DNA of 64,000 nt, from assembly GCF_014646155.1 (NCBI RefSeq), contig NZ_BMMX01000010.1, positions 7,544-71,543 on the forward strand. Reading direction: 5' to 3'. Origin of the DNA: Mangrovihabitans endophyticus. GTDB taxonomy: Bacteria > Actinomycetota > Actinomycetes > Mycobacteriales > Micromonosporaceae. The notes below the pieces were generated by a model, which was given only the letters and a program-made list of their open reading frames with translations, ran no database searches and was not told the DNA's origin. A program made the translations under genes and the position numbers. Below, in pieces: positions 53,536 to 62,215 of this stretch (positions are counted from its first letter, which is position 1; the number at the start of each line of letters is the position of its first letter).

Positions 53536-55260
53536 ATGACCGACGAAGCTGCCGAGTCCCGCAGACCGGCGACGACGGAGACCGGTGCTCCGTCGTCGGA
53601 CGCCCCGGCACCCGCCACCGCAGACACCACTCCCGGCGTCGTTTCGGGCGAAGCGTCCGGCGCCGTCGGCGGAACACATCCGGAAACCGAGCCCGCGCGG
53701 AACGAGGAAACCGAGCCTGCGCGGAACGAGGAGGCCACGGCGGAGTTCCCCGCGGCGGAGTTCCCCGCAGCGGCCACGCCGCCCGACGCCGGCCTGCCTC
53801 CCCACCAGGACACGCCACCAGCCCAAGGCCCGCCCCCGGGCCAAGAACCGCCCCCGGGCCAAGAACCACCGCCCCAAGGCGGGCCGCCGCCCGGCCAGGG
53901 TCCGCCGCCCGGCGCACCGGGTGACCCACCGCCCTGGTCCGGCGGCACCGAGGGGCTCAGCTTCTCGCGCGACAAGCTGATCCGTCCCCGCCAGGGCCGG
54001 TACATCGCGGGAGTGTGCGCCGCCATCGGGCGTGCCACCAACACCGACCCGGTGCTGTGGCGGGTGCTGCTGGCCGTGCTCAGCATCTTCGGCGTCGGCG
54101 TGCTGATCTATCTGGTCGGCTGGCTCACCATCGCGGGCGAGGGCGACGCCGTCTCCCCGGTCGAGTCGCTCCTGGGCCGCGGCCGGTCCGCCATGTCACC
54201 GCTGTCCGTGGTGCTGCTCGGCGTCGCCGCGTTGATGAGCTTCGCGTTCACCGTGAACGACGGGTTCCGTACCGCGCTGCTGGCGGCCGCGGTGCTCGGC
54301 GGCGCGGCACTGCTGCTGCGGCGCAACAACCGCCCGGCCACGCCCTGGGGCACGCCGCCGTCCGGGCGGGCACCGTCCGAGGGTGCCGGTTCACCCGCGT
54401 TCGCCGCGGCCACCCCGCACGCCGGCTTCGGTGCTCCGCCCGCCGGCCGCACGCCGACCGCCGCGCCGCAGACCGGGCCGCTGCCGCCGCGGCCACCCGG
54501 CGCGGCATCCGCGGGGGCGACGCCGCCCGGGCCCGCGGCGCAGCCGGAATCCACCGGCGGCTACCGTCCGCCGTTCGCACCGCACGGGCCGTGGGCACAA
54601 CCCGCGTATCCGCCGCCTCCGCCTCCCGCCGCGCCCCGGCCGCGCGTACCGAAACCGCCGCGGGAGAAATCCCGGCTGGGGCGCATCACGTTCTTCGGGG
54701 TGCTGCTGGTGGTGGGACTGATGGCACTGACCTCCGCGGCCGGCGCGCACATACCGGTGGCCGCCTACTTCGCCGCCGCGCTGGCCACCATCGGGCTGGG
54801 CCTGGTGCTGGGCACCTGGGTGGGACGCGCCCGCGGACTCATCGCGCTCGGCCTGATCACCGCGATCGGCCTGGCCGCTGCGACCGCGGTGAGCGGCTAC
54901 GACGGGCACGTCGGCCAGAGTGTCTACCGCCCGCAGACCGTCGGCGCGATCGCCGAGCGCTACGGCTTCAAGGCCGGAGATGCCACCGTCGACCTGCGCG
55001 ACGTCGACTTCGCCGGCGCCGACCAGCGGACGTCGATCGGCATGAAACTCGGCAAGGTCCAGGTGTTGCTGCCGCCCGACGTGGACGTCACCGTCACGGT
55101 CCACGTCCAGCGTGGCCAGGTGAACGTGCTCGGACACGAATGGTCCGGTGACAATCTGGCCAGGCAGGTCGTCACCGATGACGGCGTCGACGGGCCGGGC
55201 GGTGGATCGCTGGCCCTGGATCTGGACATGGACACCGTTTCCGTGGAGGTGACCCGATGA
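53536..55260 (+). CDS. PspC-domain protein with C-terminal toast-rack domain
   Basis: A 574-residue membrane protein. Residues 1-140 are a Pro/Gly/Gln/Glu-rich cytoplasmic region (repeats GQEPPP, ETEPARNE). The PspC domain follows (RPRQGRYIAGVCAAIGRATNTDP near 152, transmembrane helix), then a second proline-rich region (250-375), four hydrophobic segments and a C-terminal beta-rich domain (TVDLRDVDFAGADQ, LGKVQVLLPPDVDVTV) like LiaF/DUF2154. LiaF-type proteins restrain a partner kinase, so it may tune the divergent PspC-type kinase (inference). Its stop overlaps the next gene. Confidence 0.8.
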   Translation: MTDEAAESRRPATTETGAPSSDAPAPATADTTPGVVSGEASGAVGGTHPETEPARNEETEPARNEEATAEFPAAEFPAAATPPDAGLPPHQDTPPAQGPPPGQEPPPGQEPPPQGGPPPGQGPPPGAPGDPPPWSGGTEGLSFSRDKLIRPRQGRYIAGVCAAIGRATNTDPVLWRVLLAVLSIFGVGVLIYLVGWLTIAGEGDAVSPVESLLGRGRSAMSPLSVVLLGVAALMSFAFTVNDGFRTALLAAAVLGGAALLLRRNNRPATPWGTPPSGRAPSEGAGSPAFAAATPHAGFGAPPAGRTPTAAPQTGPLPPRPPGAASAGATPPGPAAQPESTGGYRPPFAPHGPWAQPAYPPPPPPAAPRPRVPKPPREKSRLGRITFFGVLLVVGLMALTSAAGAHIPVAAYFAAALATIGLGLVLGTWVGRARGLIALGLITAIGLAAATAVSGYDGHVGQSVYRPQTVGAIAERYGFKAGDATVDLRDVDFAGADQRTSIGMKLGKVQVLLPPDVDVTVTVHVQRGQVNVLGHEWSGDNLARQVVTDDGVDGPGGGSLALDLDMDTVSVEVTR

Positions 55261-55685
55261 AGCCGCACCGCGCCGACGGGGTTTCGCTGAGCTTCGGCCT
55301 GATCTTCGTGCTGGTCGCCGCGTGGTGGGCGGTCTCCCGGGTGGTTCACCTCCGGTTGCCGACCCTCGGCTGGCTGATCGCCGGCATGCTGATCCTGTTC
55401 GGGATGATCGGGCTGTTGCGAGCCATCCGGTCCGGGCGGCGCGCGGAGCCGGTGCAGGCGACGACGACCGAGCCGGCCCCGGACGACACCGCGGCCGGGG
55501 GGCTGCCACCGCAGATGCACGCCGACATCGTCCGCGAGCTGATGGAGAACTCCGCCGAGCGGTTCGGCCGGGACCACCCCGAGCCGTCGGCCCGGCCGGC
55601 CACCGAGCCGCCCACCGAGCCGCCCACCGAGGAGCTCGCGGCGCGACCGCCGACCGGTGGCAGGGACGACTCAGCGCGCGGGTGA
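55257..55685 (+). CDS. Small membrane protein, unknown function
   Basis: A 142-residue protein with two transmembrane helices (about 10-30 and 36-57) and a hydrophilic tail rich in Pro, Thr and Glu (PPTEPPTEE). It starts within the stop of the PspC/toast-rack gene (ATGA) and is probably co-translated with it, so it is likely part of the same envelope system. No family was recognised. Confidence 0.75.
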   Translation: MKPHRADGVSLSFGLIFVLVAAWWAVSRVVHLRLPTLGWLIAGMLILFGMIGLLRAIRSGRRAEPVQATTTEPAPDDTAAGGLPPQMHADIVRELMENSAERFGRDHPEPSARPATEPPTEPPTEELAARPPTGGRDDSARG

Positions 55686-55776
55686 ACGGGGGGCGCCGCC
55701 CGCGGGTGAACAAACCCGCGGGCGGCGCAATAAACTCGGCGCATCCGAGTCCACTGCGCGAGGAGCACGCACCGTC

Positions 55777-57024
55777 ATGACGCCGTTTCCCGCCGTTTCC
55801 ACGGCCCCGGTGGCAAGCATCGGACCCCGCGCCGCTCGCGCGCTGACCGCGGAGTTCGCACGGCACAACACCGCCACGTCGGCGCTGGTGATCGGCGCCG
55901 ACCACGCGTCCGGCGTGATCGCCGCGGCCATCGAGGCCCTGCTACCGGACGACAGCCTCACCCTGGTCGCCGGCGAGCGCACCACCGCAGATCTGCTCCG
56001 CGACCACATCACCGGGCTGGGTAGCTGGATCTCCGACCGGGTCAAGATCGTGGACACGCTGGCCGAGGCCGACCCGGCCGACGTGGTGATCATCGGCGAA
56101 CCGCTCACCGGTACCGCCGAGGACGTGCGTGCCACCCTCGACGCGCTGACCAAATACCTCACCGACGGCGCGGTGGTCGCCATCGCCACGCCGGCGCTGC
56201 CCGGCCGCACCGGCGGGGCCGCCGCGGAGCTCTTCCGGCAGAGCGCGCTCTTCGGGGTCGGCTCGGACCTGGTGGTGCGCAACAATCCGCCGGTACGCGT
56301 GCACCGCCTACGGTTCACCGCGGCGCCCGCCGCTCGGGCCACGGCCCTGGCCCCGGCCTACCGCACCTCCAGCGTGCCGGTGTCCCGGACGATGCACATC
56401 GACTCCAACGGCATCGCCGCCGCGGGCATCGCCGCCGGCCTGGCCCTGTTGGCGCGGGTCGGTCGGCCGGGTTCCCGGCTCTGGCTCCTCCCGGCGATCG
56501 CCGCGGCACCGATCGCCGCGTTCTTCCGGGATCCGGAGCGGGACGTGCCCGGCGAACCGTCCGCGGTGGTGGCCGCGAGCGACGGCCGGGTGCTGTCGGT
56601 GGAGCGTCTGACGGATTCCCGCTTCGGCGCCGGCGAGTTCCTGCGCATCGCGGTCTTCCTCTCCGTCCTGGACGTCCACGTGAACCGGATCCCGGTCGCG
56701 GGCCGGGTCACGGACCACTTCGTGGAGGACGGCGGATATGCCAACGCGATGACCGCGGCGGCGGAACACAACGTGGCGGCCTACACCGTGCTGGACACCG
56801 AGCACGGCACCGTCGTGGTCGCGCAGCGCACCGGACTGATCGCCCGGCGGATCGTGCAGCGCACGCCGGTCGGTGCGCTCGTCGCCCGCGGGGAACGCAT
56901 GGGGCTGATCCGGTTCGGTTCCCGCACCGACGTCTACCTGCCGGCCGACAAGGCGGAGAGCATGGTGACCGTGGGCGACCGGGTGCTGGGCGGCTCGTCG
57001 GTCATCGCCCGGTGGACGCGGTGA
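55777..57024 (+). CDS. psd: Phosphatidylserine decarboxylase with N-terminal methyltransferase-like domain
   Basis: Makes phosphatidylethanolamine from phosphatidylserine. Of 415 residues, about 205-415 are the decarboxylase of the short (archaeal-like) type: FFRDPERDVP, DGRVLSVERL, AVFLSVLDVHVNRIPVAGRV and the self-cleavage site IRFGS, where the serine becomes the pyruvoyl group. Residues 1-190 resemble a class I methyltransferase core (VIGADHASGVIAAAI, DVVIIGEP, GAVVAIATP), but the SAM glycine motif is altered, so its role is unclear. The ATG at 55777 follows GAGGAG. It converges with pssA, which makes its substrate. Confidence 0.9.
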   Translation: MTPFPAVSTAPVASIGPRAARALTAEFARHNTATSALVIGADHASGVIAAAIEALLPDDSLTLVAGERTTADLLRDHITGLGSWISDRVKIVDTLAEADPADVVIIGEPLTGTAEDVRATLDALTKYLTDGAVVAIATPALPGRTGGAAAELFRQSALFGVGSDLVVRNNPPVRVHRLRFTAAPAARATALAPAYRTSSVPVSRTMHIDSNGIAAAGIAAGLALLARVGRPGSRLWLLPAIAAAPIAAFFRDPERDVPGEPSAVVAASDGRVLSVERLTDSRFGAGEFLRIAVFLSVLDVHVNRIPVAGRVTDHFVEDGGYANAMTAAAEHNVAAYTVLDTEHGTVVVAQRTGLIARRIVQRTPVGALVARGERMGLIRFGSRTDVYLPADKAESMVTVGDRVLGGSSVIARWTR

Positions 57025-57074
57025 GGGCAATCACGGTGAGCGGGACCGCCGCCGTCTGCTGAAAGACAGGCTCT

Positions 57075-57107
57075 GCCGGGGCGGCCCCGAGAGGGGATCG
57101 CCCCGGC
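57075..57107. terminator. Terminator between psd and pssA
   Basis: GCCGGGGCG (57075-57083) pairs perfectly with CGCCCCGGC (57099-57107), 9-bp stem with a 15-base loop, between the two convergent phospholipid genes. Confidence 0.65.
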
Positions 57108-57121
57108 GGGACGAGCGCGGC

Positions 57122-58111
57122 TCAGACGCGGCGGGTGCGCACCCACATCACGGGGCCGCTCACCAGGTAGGCCGCCACCAGGCAGACGAAGGTCAGCCGG
57201 GGGTCGACGAGCGCCCCGACGACGGGCAGCAGCCACAGCCACGGCGGCAGCTTCACCAAGCGGGCCAATTTCGCGTACGGGAAGCTGGAGACCATCGCGA
57301 AGGCGAGCAGGGCGACCCCGCCCAGCAGGGCGATGCCCGGAATGGGCAGGTCGATCAGCACGGACAGGGCGAGGACCGCCGCCGCCATGGTGGTCGGCAC
57401 GCCGGAGAAGAACTTGCCGTCCTTGGGCGAGACGTTGAACCGGGCGAGCCGGATGGCGGCGCACCCGGCCACCAGCATGCAGGCCACCGCGGCGGCCGCC
57501 GTCGGCACCGAGTGCGCCAGCGAGGCATAGACCACCACCGGCGCGGCGAGGCCGAACGAGCACATGTCGGCCAGCGAGTCCATCTGCGCGCCGAACGGAC
57601 TCGACACCCCGAGCTTGCGCGCCAGAGCGCCGTCGAGGCCGTCGAACACCACGCACGCGACCAGGCACGCCGCGGCATAACGCAGGTCACCGTGCATGGC
57701 CAGGAAGATCGCCAGCAGGCCGAGCCCGAGGCTGCTCAGGGTGCAGGCGTTCACCAGGGCGAAGCTCGCCCGGCGGCGGACCGTATGGTCGCCGGGGAGC
57801 AACCCGCCGGCGTCCGCCTCCTCGGCGTCCGCGACGGGCTCGTTCGGCGCGACCCGGTAGCCGGCCGGGGACGTGGGGAGCGCCAGTGGCGTGCGGGTGG
57901 TCGGCGCGGCGTACGCGCGGGAACCGGTGTAGATCACCTCGGCCTGGGTGGCGGTGGCGGCGCGGCCGGACCGGCGCCCCACGCGCACCAGGGCCCGCCG
58001 CGCAGCGCTGCCGCTGCGGCGGATCCGGCCTGCCCAACGACGTCCGGCGGGACGCGGACTGTCCGTCGTACGACGCCGGCGCCAAGGGGTTCTCGGCACG
58101 TGCTCCTCCAT
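57122..58111 (-). CDS. pssA: CDP-diacylglycerol-serine O-phosphatidyltransferase
   Basis: Makes phosphatidylserine. The 329-residue protein has a CDP-alcohol phosphatidyltransferase domain starting near residue 115, with the metal signature DGLDGALARKLGVSSPFG followed by AQMDSLAD, which supplies the Dx2Dx..Gx3Dx3D residues. About six to seven transmembrane helices follow. The first 110 residues are a basic, unstructured cytoplasmic extension longer than in many homologues. A GTG four codons downstream (58099) has GGAGGAG directly before it and may be the true start. It works with the convergent psd. Confidence 0.92.
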   Translation of the reverse strand: MEEHVPRTPWRRRRTTDSPRPAGRRWAGRIRRSGSAARRALVRVGRRSGRAATATQAEVIYTGSRAYAAPTTRTPLALPTSPAGYRVAPNEPVADAEEADAGGLLPGDHTVRRRASFALVNACTLSSLGLGLLAIFLAMHGDLRYAAACLVACVVFDGLDGALARKLGVSSPFGAQMDSLADMCSFGLAAPVVVYASLAHSVPTAAAAVACMLVAGCAAIRLARFNVSPKDGKFFSGVPTTMAAAVLALSVLIDLPIPGIALLGGVALLAFAMVSSFPYAKLARLVKLPPWLWLLPVVGALVDPRLTFVCLVAAYLVSGPVMWVRTRRV

Positions 58112-58241
58112 CTGGATCGTCAGCCCGCCGAGATCCGCGGCGGGGCGGGGTGCCCCGCTCCCTGGGGGCGGTTACACCTTTGCACAGTGGCGGGACCTTG
58201 GCGATAGACCGCACGCGCGGTGGGCCACGCCCCCTCCCGCC

Positions 58242-59186
58242 TCAGCCGCCCCGGCAGTGACCTGATCTCGGTGTTGATTTTAACCGACCTTCGCCGTCCG
58301 CGACCTGGTCCAGCGCGGCTTGCACCACGTCCGTCAGCGGCTTTGCGGCGAGTTCGCTCGGGGTGCACCAGGCAGCCGCCGCAGTGGATCCGCCGGACTC
58401 CTGCACCGTCGGTCTGGTCGGCCGGTCGACATGGACTCTAAACAGCGCACGAATGACATGCCACGACATCGGCACGCCCTCCGGACCGACGGCCGCCGGG
58501 TCGTATCGGTGTGAGATTCCGAGCAGTCCGTCGACGCGCCCGCGCTGCGCGGTCTCCTCGAACAGTTCCCGGGCGAGGGCCCGTTCCGGAACCTCGCCGT
58601 GGTCGGTGCCGCCGCCGGGCAGGTGCCAGCGTCCGGCTCCGGGATAGCCCGGGGCGATGCGGGTGAGCAGGACGCGGCCGTCCGGGTCGGTGGCCAGCGC
58701 GTACGCACCGAATCGCTGGACCCGGTCCGGCCGCGCGAGCGGAAAGTCGGAAAGGTCCTGAATACTGGGAAGTCTCACCGCCGACTCGCCCAGAATGTGG
58801 GCGGCGTACGGCAGCAGGGGGCACTCCCGGGGCCATACCCACTCTGCCGCGTCGCCCGTGTCGCCACCCTCCCCACGCAGCTCGCCGGGGGCCGGCGTCA
58901 CGTCGTAGACGATGCGATCGGTGTGCTGGACGACGCCCGAGCGCGGCAACAGCCGCACGTCCGCCGTGACCGACCGCAGCGCCCATTCCCGCAGCTCCAG
59001 CCCGGTCTCCGCGCGGAACCCGCGAACCAAGGCATCGACCGGATGCTCACCGTGGTCCACGCCGCCGCCCGGCAGTCCCCACAGTCCGGGGAACTCGGCC
59101 GCCGCGGAGGCGCGGACCATCAGCACCCGGCCGTCCGCACGGCGGCAGACGCCGTACGCGCCGACCCGTCGTGTCCGGACGGGCAT
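58242..59186 (-). CDS. Double-Nudix hydrolase, second of tandem pair
   Basis: A 314-residue protein with two Nudix domains. The N-terminal box ([10 protein letters not shown], then RGFRAETG) has lost the RE and EE residues of the RExxEExG motif, so it is probably inactive. The C-terminal box ([22 protein letters not shown]) is canonical. GWHLPGG-like strands precede both. The ATG at 59186 shares one base with the stop of the neighbouring paralogue. The two genes are clearly related by tandem duplication. Substrate unknown; Nudix enzymes usually cut nucleoside diphosphate derivatives. Confidence 0.85.
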   Translation of the reverse strand: MPVRTRRVGAYGVCRRADGRVLMVRASAAAEFPGLWGLPGGGVDHGEHPVDALVRGFRAETGLELREWALRSVTADVRLLPRSGVVQHTDRIVYDVTPAPGELRGEGGDTGDAAEWVWPRECPLLPYAAHILGESAVRLPSIQDLSDFPLARPDRVQRFGAYALATDPDGRVLLTRIAPGYPGAGRWHLPGGGTDHGEVPERALARELFEETAQRGRVDGLLGISHRYDPAAVGPEGVPMSWHVIRALFRVHVDRPTRPTVQESGGSTAAAAWCTPSELAAKPLTDVVQAALDQVADGEGRLKSTPRSGHCRGG

Positions 59187-60133
59187 CAGAGGAGCCGCGC
59201 CGCCCGCAGCGCCTCGGCGGTCACCTCGGTGAGCCGGTCGCCAGGGATGGCGGCCACCTCCGTGAGATCCACCCAGCACGCCTCGGACGTGGAGCCACCG
59301 ACGTCCTTGACCACCACGTCGGTCGGCGCGTCCACCACGACGCGATAGAAGGCGCGCACCCCGTGCCAATCGATCGGGTAGCCCTCCGGACCGAGCGAGG
59401 CGGCGTCGCGGTGACTCGCCACGCCGAGCAGGCTGATCAGCCGACCGACCTGGCCGGTCTCCTCGACCAGCTCACGAATCAGCGCGTTGCCGGGCTGCTC
59501 GCCGTAGTCGGTGCCGCCGCCGGGCAGATGCCAGCGACCGGCACCCGGGTAGCCGGGGGCCACCCGGGTGAGCAGCACCCGGTCCGCCGGATCGGTGGCG
59601 ATCGCATAGGCGGCGAAGCGCTGCGCCCGGTGCAGCCCGTCCGGGCCGGGCACGGCGTAGAACGACGGGAAGTCCGGGGTCTCGTCCGGCCGCAGGTCGG
59701 CGGAGGCGGCGGACAGCCCCAGCGCGTCCGCGGTGAACGGGCGCAGCCGCAGCCGCTCGACCTCCTCCACGGTGTGCCATCGGGCCAGGTCGGTCGGCTG
59801 GCCGACGCGATCGATGAGCTTGCCGCCGCGCACCGCCGCCGAATAGATCAGCCGGTCGGTGTGGATGGTGACGCCGCGGTGCGGCAGCGATCGCATGTCC
59901 GCCAGGACGTCGCGCAGTCCGGAGACGGATATCGACAGTCCGGTCTCCGCCGCGGTCTCCCGGACGACGGTGTGGTTCGGGTCTTCTCCGTGATCGACGG
60001 CACCGCCGGGCAACGACCAGACTCCGGGGGTGCCGGAGCGGGACGATGCCCGGACGAGCAGAACGCGACCGTCGGGGTCGGTCGCCACGGCGTAGGCCGC
60101 GATCCGGCGCAAGGGTTCCAATGCGGGGGTCAC
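59186..60133 (-). CDS. Double-Nudix hydrolase, first of tandem pair
   Basis: A 315-residue protein with the same two-domain plan as its neighbour. The N-terminal Nudix box ([10 protein letters not shown], then RETAAETG) lacks one glutamate of REUXEE, while the C-terminal box ([23 protein letters not shown]) is complete. The inter-domain linker contains [11 protein letters not shown]. The GTG at 60133 has no strong ribosome binding site. The shared ancestry suggests an internal duplication first (Nudix-Nudix) and then a gene duplication. Confidence 0.85.
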   Translation of the reverse strand: MTPALEPLRRIAAYAVATDPDGRVLLVRASSRSGTPGVWSLPGGAVDHGEDPNHTVVRETAAETGLSISVSGLRDVLADMRSLPHRGVTIHTDRLIYSAAVRGGKLIDRVGQPTDLARWHTVEEVERLRLRPFTADALGLSAASADLRPDETPDFPSFYAVPGPDGLHRAQRFAAYAIATDPADRVLLTRVAPGYPGAGRWHLPGGGTDYGEQPGNALIRELVEETGQVGRLISLLGVASHRDAASLGPEGYPIDWHGVRAFYRVVVDAPTDVVVKDVGGSTSEACWVDLTEVAAIPGDRLTEVTAEALRAARLL

Positions 60134-60370
60134 AACCGAAATCTTTCCCGCATTTTGTTACCCAGAGGATTCGTGTGTCGGATTCCTGACAGTGGGATCG
60201 CATAGAGTAATCCCTGATCAGAGGGCTGTCGCAGACTTTGAGTCCAGCAGAGACTACACAGGGTGACGACATCGAGGTGATATCGACCACCCGGCAACCC
60301 GGCCGAAATCAGGGTCCGGATCGGGGCACTCACCGAGGCGCCCGGACCCGCGCGACGGCACGCTGGAGGC
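60134..60370. other. Gap between divergent Nudix and PspC genes
   Basis: 237 bases with no supported gene. AT-richer between 60140 and 60260, as expected for promoters of the two divergent genes, but no clear promoter pair was identified. Confidence 0.4.
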
Positions 60371-60619
60371 ATGACACAACACACCGTCACCCCGTACAAG
60401 CAACTGCGCCGGCCGATGGACGACCGCATCGTCGCGGGCGTCTGCAGCGGCCTCGGACGCTACTTCGACGTCGATCCGGTCCTGGTGCGCGTCGGCTTCG
60501 CGGTCGCCATCGCCCTCACCGGCGGAGTGGCCCTCATCGCGTACCCGATCATGTGGTTCGTGATGCCCGAGGCGGAGACACCGGCCCCCGCCACCGGCAC
60601 CACGCCCGGCGGGCAATGA
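60371..60619 (+). CDS. Small PspC-domain membrane protein
   Basis: An 82-residue protein that is essentially a PspC domain: QLRRPMDDRIVAGVCSGLGRYFDVDP at 11-36, then one transmembrane helix (about 40-65) with VMP at its end. It has the same fold as the N-terminus of the sensor kinase at 52121 and the large protein at 53536, so three PspC proteins lie within 8.5 kb. The ATG at 60371 follows CTGGAGG. It converges with guaA, 13 bases away. Confidence 0.85.
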   Translation: MTQHTVTPYKQLRRPMDDRIVAGVCSGLGRYFDVDPVLVRVGFAVAIALTGGVALIAYPIMWFVMPEAETPAPATGTTPGGQ

Positions 60620-60632
60620 TCCGGCGGGCGGA

Positions 60633-62180
60633 TCACTCCCACTCGATGGTGCCCGGCGGCTTACTTGTCACGTCCAGCACAACCCGGTTGATCTCGGGCA
60701 CCTCGTTGGTGATGCGGGTGGATATCTTGGCGAGCAGGTCGAACGGCAGACGCGACCAGTCCGCCGTCATGGCGTCCTCGCTGGAGACCGGCCGCAGCAC
60801 GACGGGGTGCCCGTACGTCCGGCCGTCGCCCTGCACCCCGACGCTGCGCACGTCGGCGAGCAGCACCACCGGGAACTGCCACACGTCGCGGTCCAGCCCG
60901 GCCGCGCTGAGCTCCTCGCGGGCGATCAGGTCCGCCGCCCGCAACACGTCCAGCCGGTGCCGGTCCACCGCGCCGATGACTCGGATGGCCAGGCCGGGAC
61001 CGGGGAACGGGTGCCGGTGCACCATCTCCTCGGGCAGGCCCAGTTCGGTGCCGAGCGCCCGCACCTCGTCCTTGAACAGCGTGCGCAACGGCTCGATCAG
61101 CGAGAACTGCAGATCGTCGGGCAGCCCGCCGACGTTGTGATGGCTCTTGATGTTCGCCGTGCCGGTGCCGCCGCCGGACTCCACCACGTCCGGGTAGAGC
61201 GTGCCCTGGACCAGGAACTCGACGTGCCGCTCGGCATCCACTTCGCGCGCCGCTGCCTCGAAGACGCGGATGAACTCCCGACCGATGATCTTGCGCTTCT
61301 GCTCCGGGTCCTGCACCCCGTCCAAGGCGTCGAGGAACCGGTCCGCGGCCTCCACCACCTTCAACCGGATGCCGGTGGCCGCGACGTAGTCCTTCTCGAC
61401 CTGCTCGGCCTCGCCCGAGCGCAACAGGCCATGGTCGACGAAGACGCAGGTCAACTGGTCGCCGACGGCCTTGTGCACGAGCGCCGCGGCGACCGCGGAG
61501 TCGACCCCGCCGGACAGGCCACAGATCACCTGCTTGTCGCCGACCTGCGCGCGGATCGCCGCGGTCTGCTCGTCGATGATGTTGGACGGCGTCCAGGTCG
61601 GCTCGATGCCGGCGATGTCATAGAGGAAGCGCCGCAGCATCTCCTGCCCGTGCTCGGTGTGCGCCACCTCGGGGTGGAACTGCACGCCGGCACGTCGCGA
61701 GACCGGGTCCTCGAACGCGGCGACCGACGCCCCCGGTGTGGAGGCGGTCACCGCGAAGCCGACCGGCGCGATGGTGACGCTGTCCCCGTGGCTCATCCAG
61801 ACCGGCAGGTCCGCCGGGAGGTCGCGCAGCAGCGTGCCGCCCTGCGCGGCGAGCAGCGTGCGGCCGTACTCCCGGCCACCGGTGTGCGCCACGGTGCCGC
61901 CCAACGCCTGCGCCATCGCCTGGAAGCCGTAGCAGATGCCGAAGACCGGCACCTCGTTGTCGAACAGCCCGGCGTCCAGGGCCGGCGCGCCCGGCTCGTA
62001 CACGCTGGACGGGCCGCCGGACAGGATGATCGCCGCGGGGTCCTTGGCCATCATCTCGGCGACCGGCATGGAGTGCGGCACGATCTCCGAGTAGACCCGG
62101 GCCTCGCGGACCCGGCGAGCGATCAACTGGGCGTACTGCGCGCCGAAGTCGACGACCAGCACGGGCCGGGGAGTGCTCAT
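60633..62180 (-). CDS. guaA: GMP synthase (glutamine-hydrolysing)
   Basis: Aminates XMP to GMP. The 515-residue enzyme has an N-terminal class I glutaminase (nucleophile Cys in [13 protein letters not shown], partners FHPEVAHT) and the ATP pyrophosphatase domain with the PP-loop [15 protein letters not shown] near residue 223. The dimerisation domain contains [15 protein letters not shown] and ends with [10 protein letters not shown]. The ATG at 62180 gives the conserved start [19 protein letters not shown]. It is transcribed toward the PspC gene. Confidence 0.97.
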   Translation of the reverse strand: MSTPRPVLVVDFGAQYAQLIARRVREARVYSEIVPHSMPVAEMMAKDPAAIILSGGPSSVYEPGAPALDAGLFDNEVPVFGICYGFQAMAQALGGTVAHTGGREYGRTLLAAQGGTLLRDLPADLPVWMSHGDSVTIAPVGFAVTASTPGASVAAFEDPVSRRAGVQFHPEVAHTEHGQEMLRRFLYDIAGIEPTWTPSNIIDEQTAAIRAQVGDKQVICGLSGGVDSAVAAALVHKAVGDQLTCVFVDHGLLRSGEAEQVEKDYVAATGIRLKVVEAADRFLDALDGVQDPEQKRKIIGREFIRVFEAAAREVDAERHVEFLVQGTLYPDVVESGGGTGTANIKSHHNVGGLPDDLQFSLIEPLRTLFKDEVRALGTELGLPEEMVHRHPFPGPGLAIRVIGAVDRHRLDVLRAADLIAREELSAAGLDRDVWQFPVVLLADVRSVGVQGDGRTYGHPVVLRPVSSEDAMTADWSRLPFDLLAKISTRITNEVPEINRVVLDVTSKPPGTIEWE

Positions 62181-62215
62181 GGCGGGCAGTTTAGTGCGGT
62201 CGGCGCGCAGGCCCG

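Noticed and set aside
53536..53960. Separate proline-rich gene before the PspC domain
   Set aside because: The proline-rich stretch is continuous and in frame with the PspC domain, with no internal start carrying a ribosome binding site.
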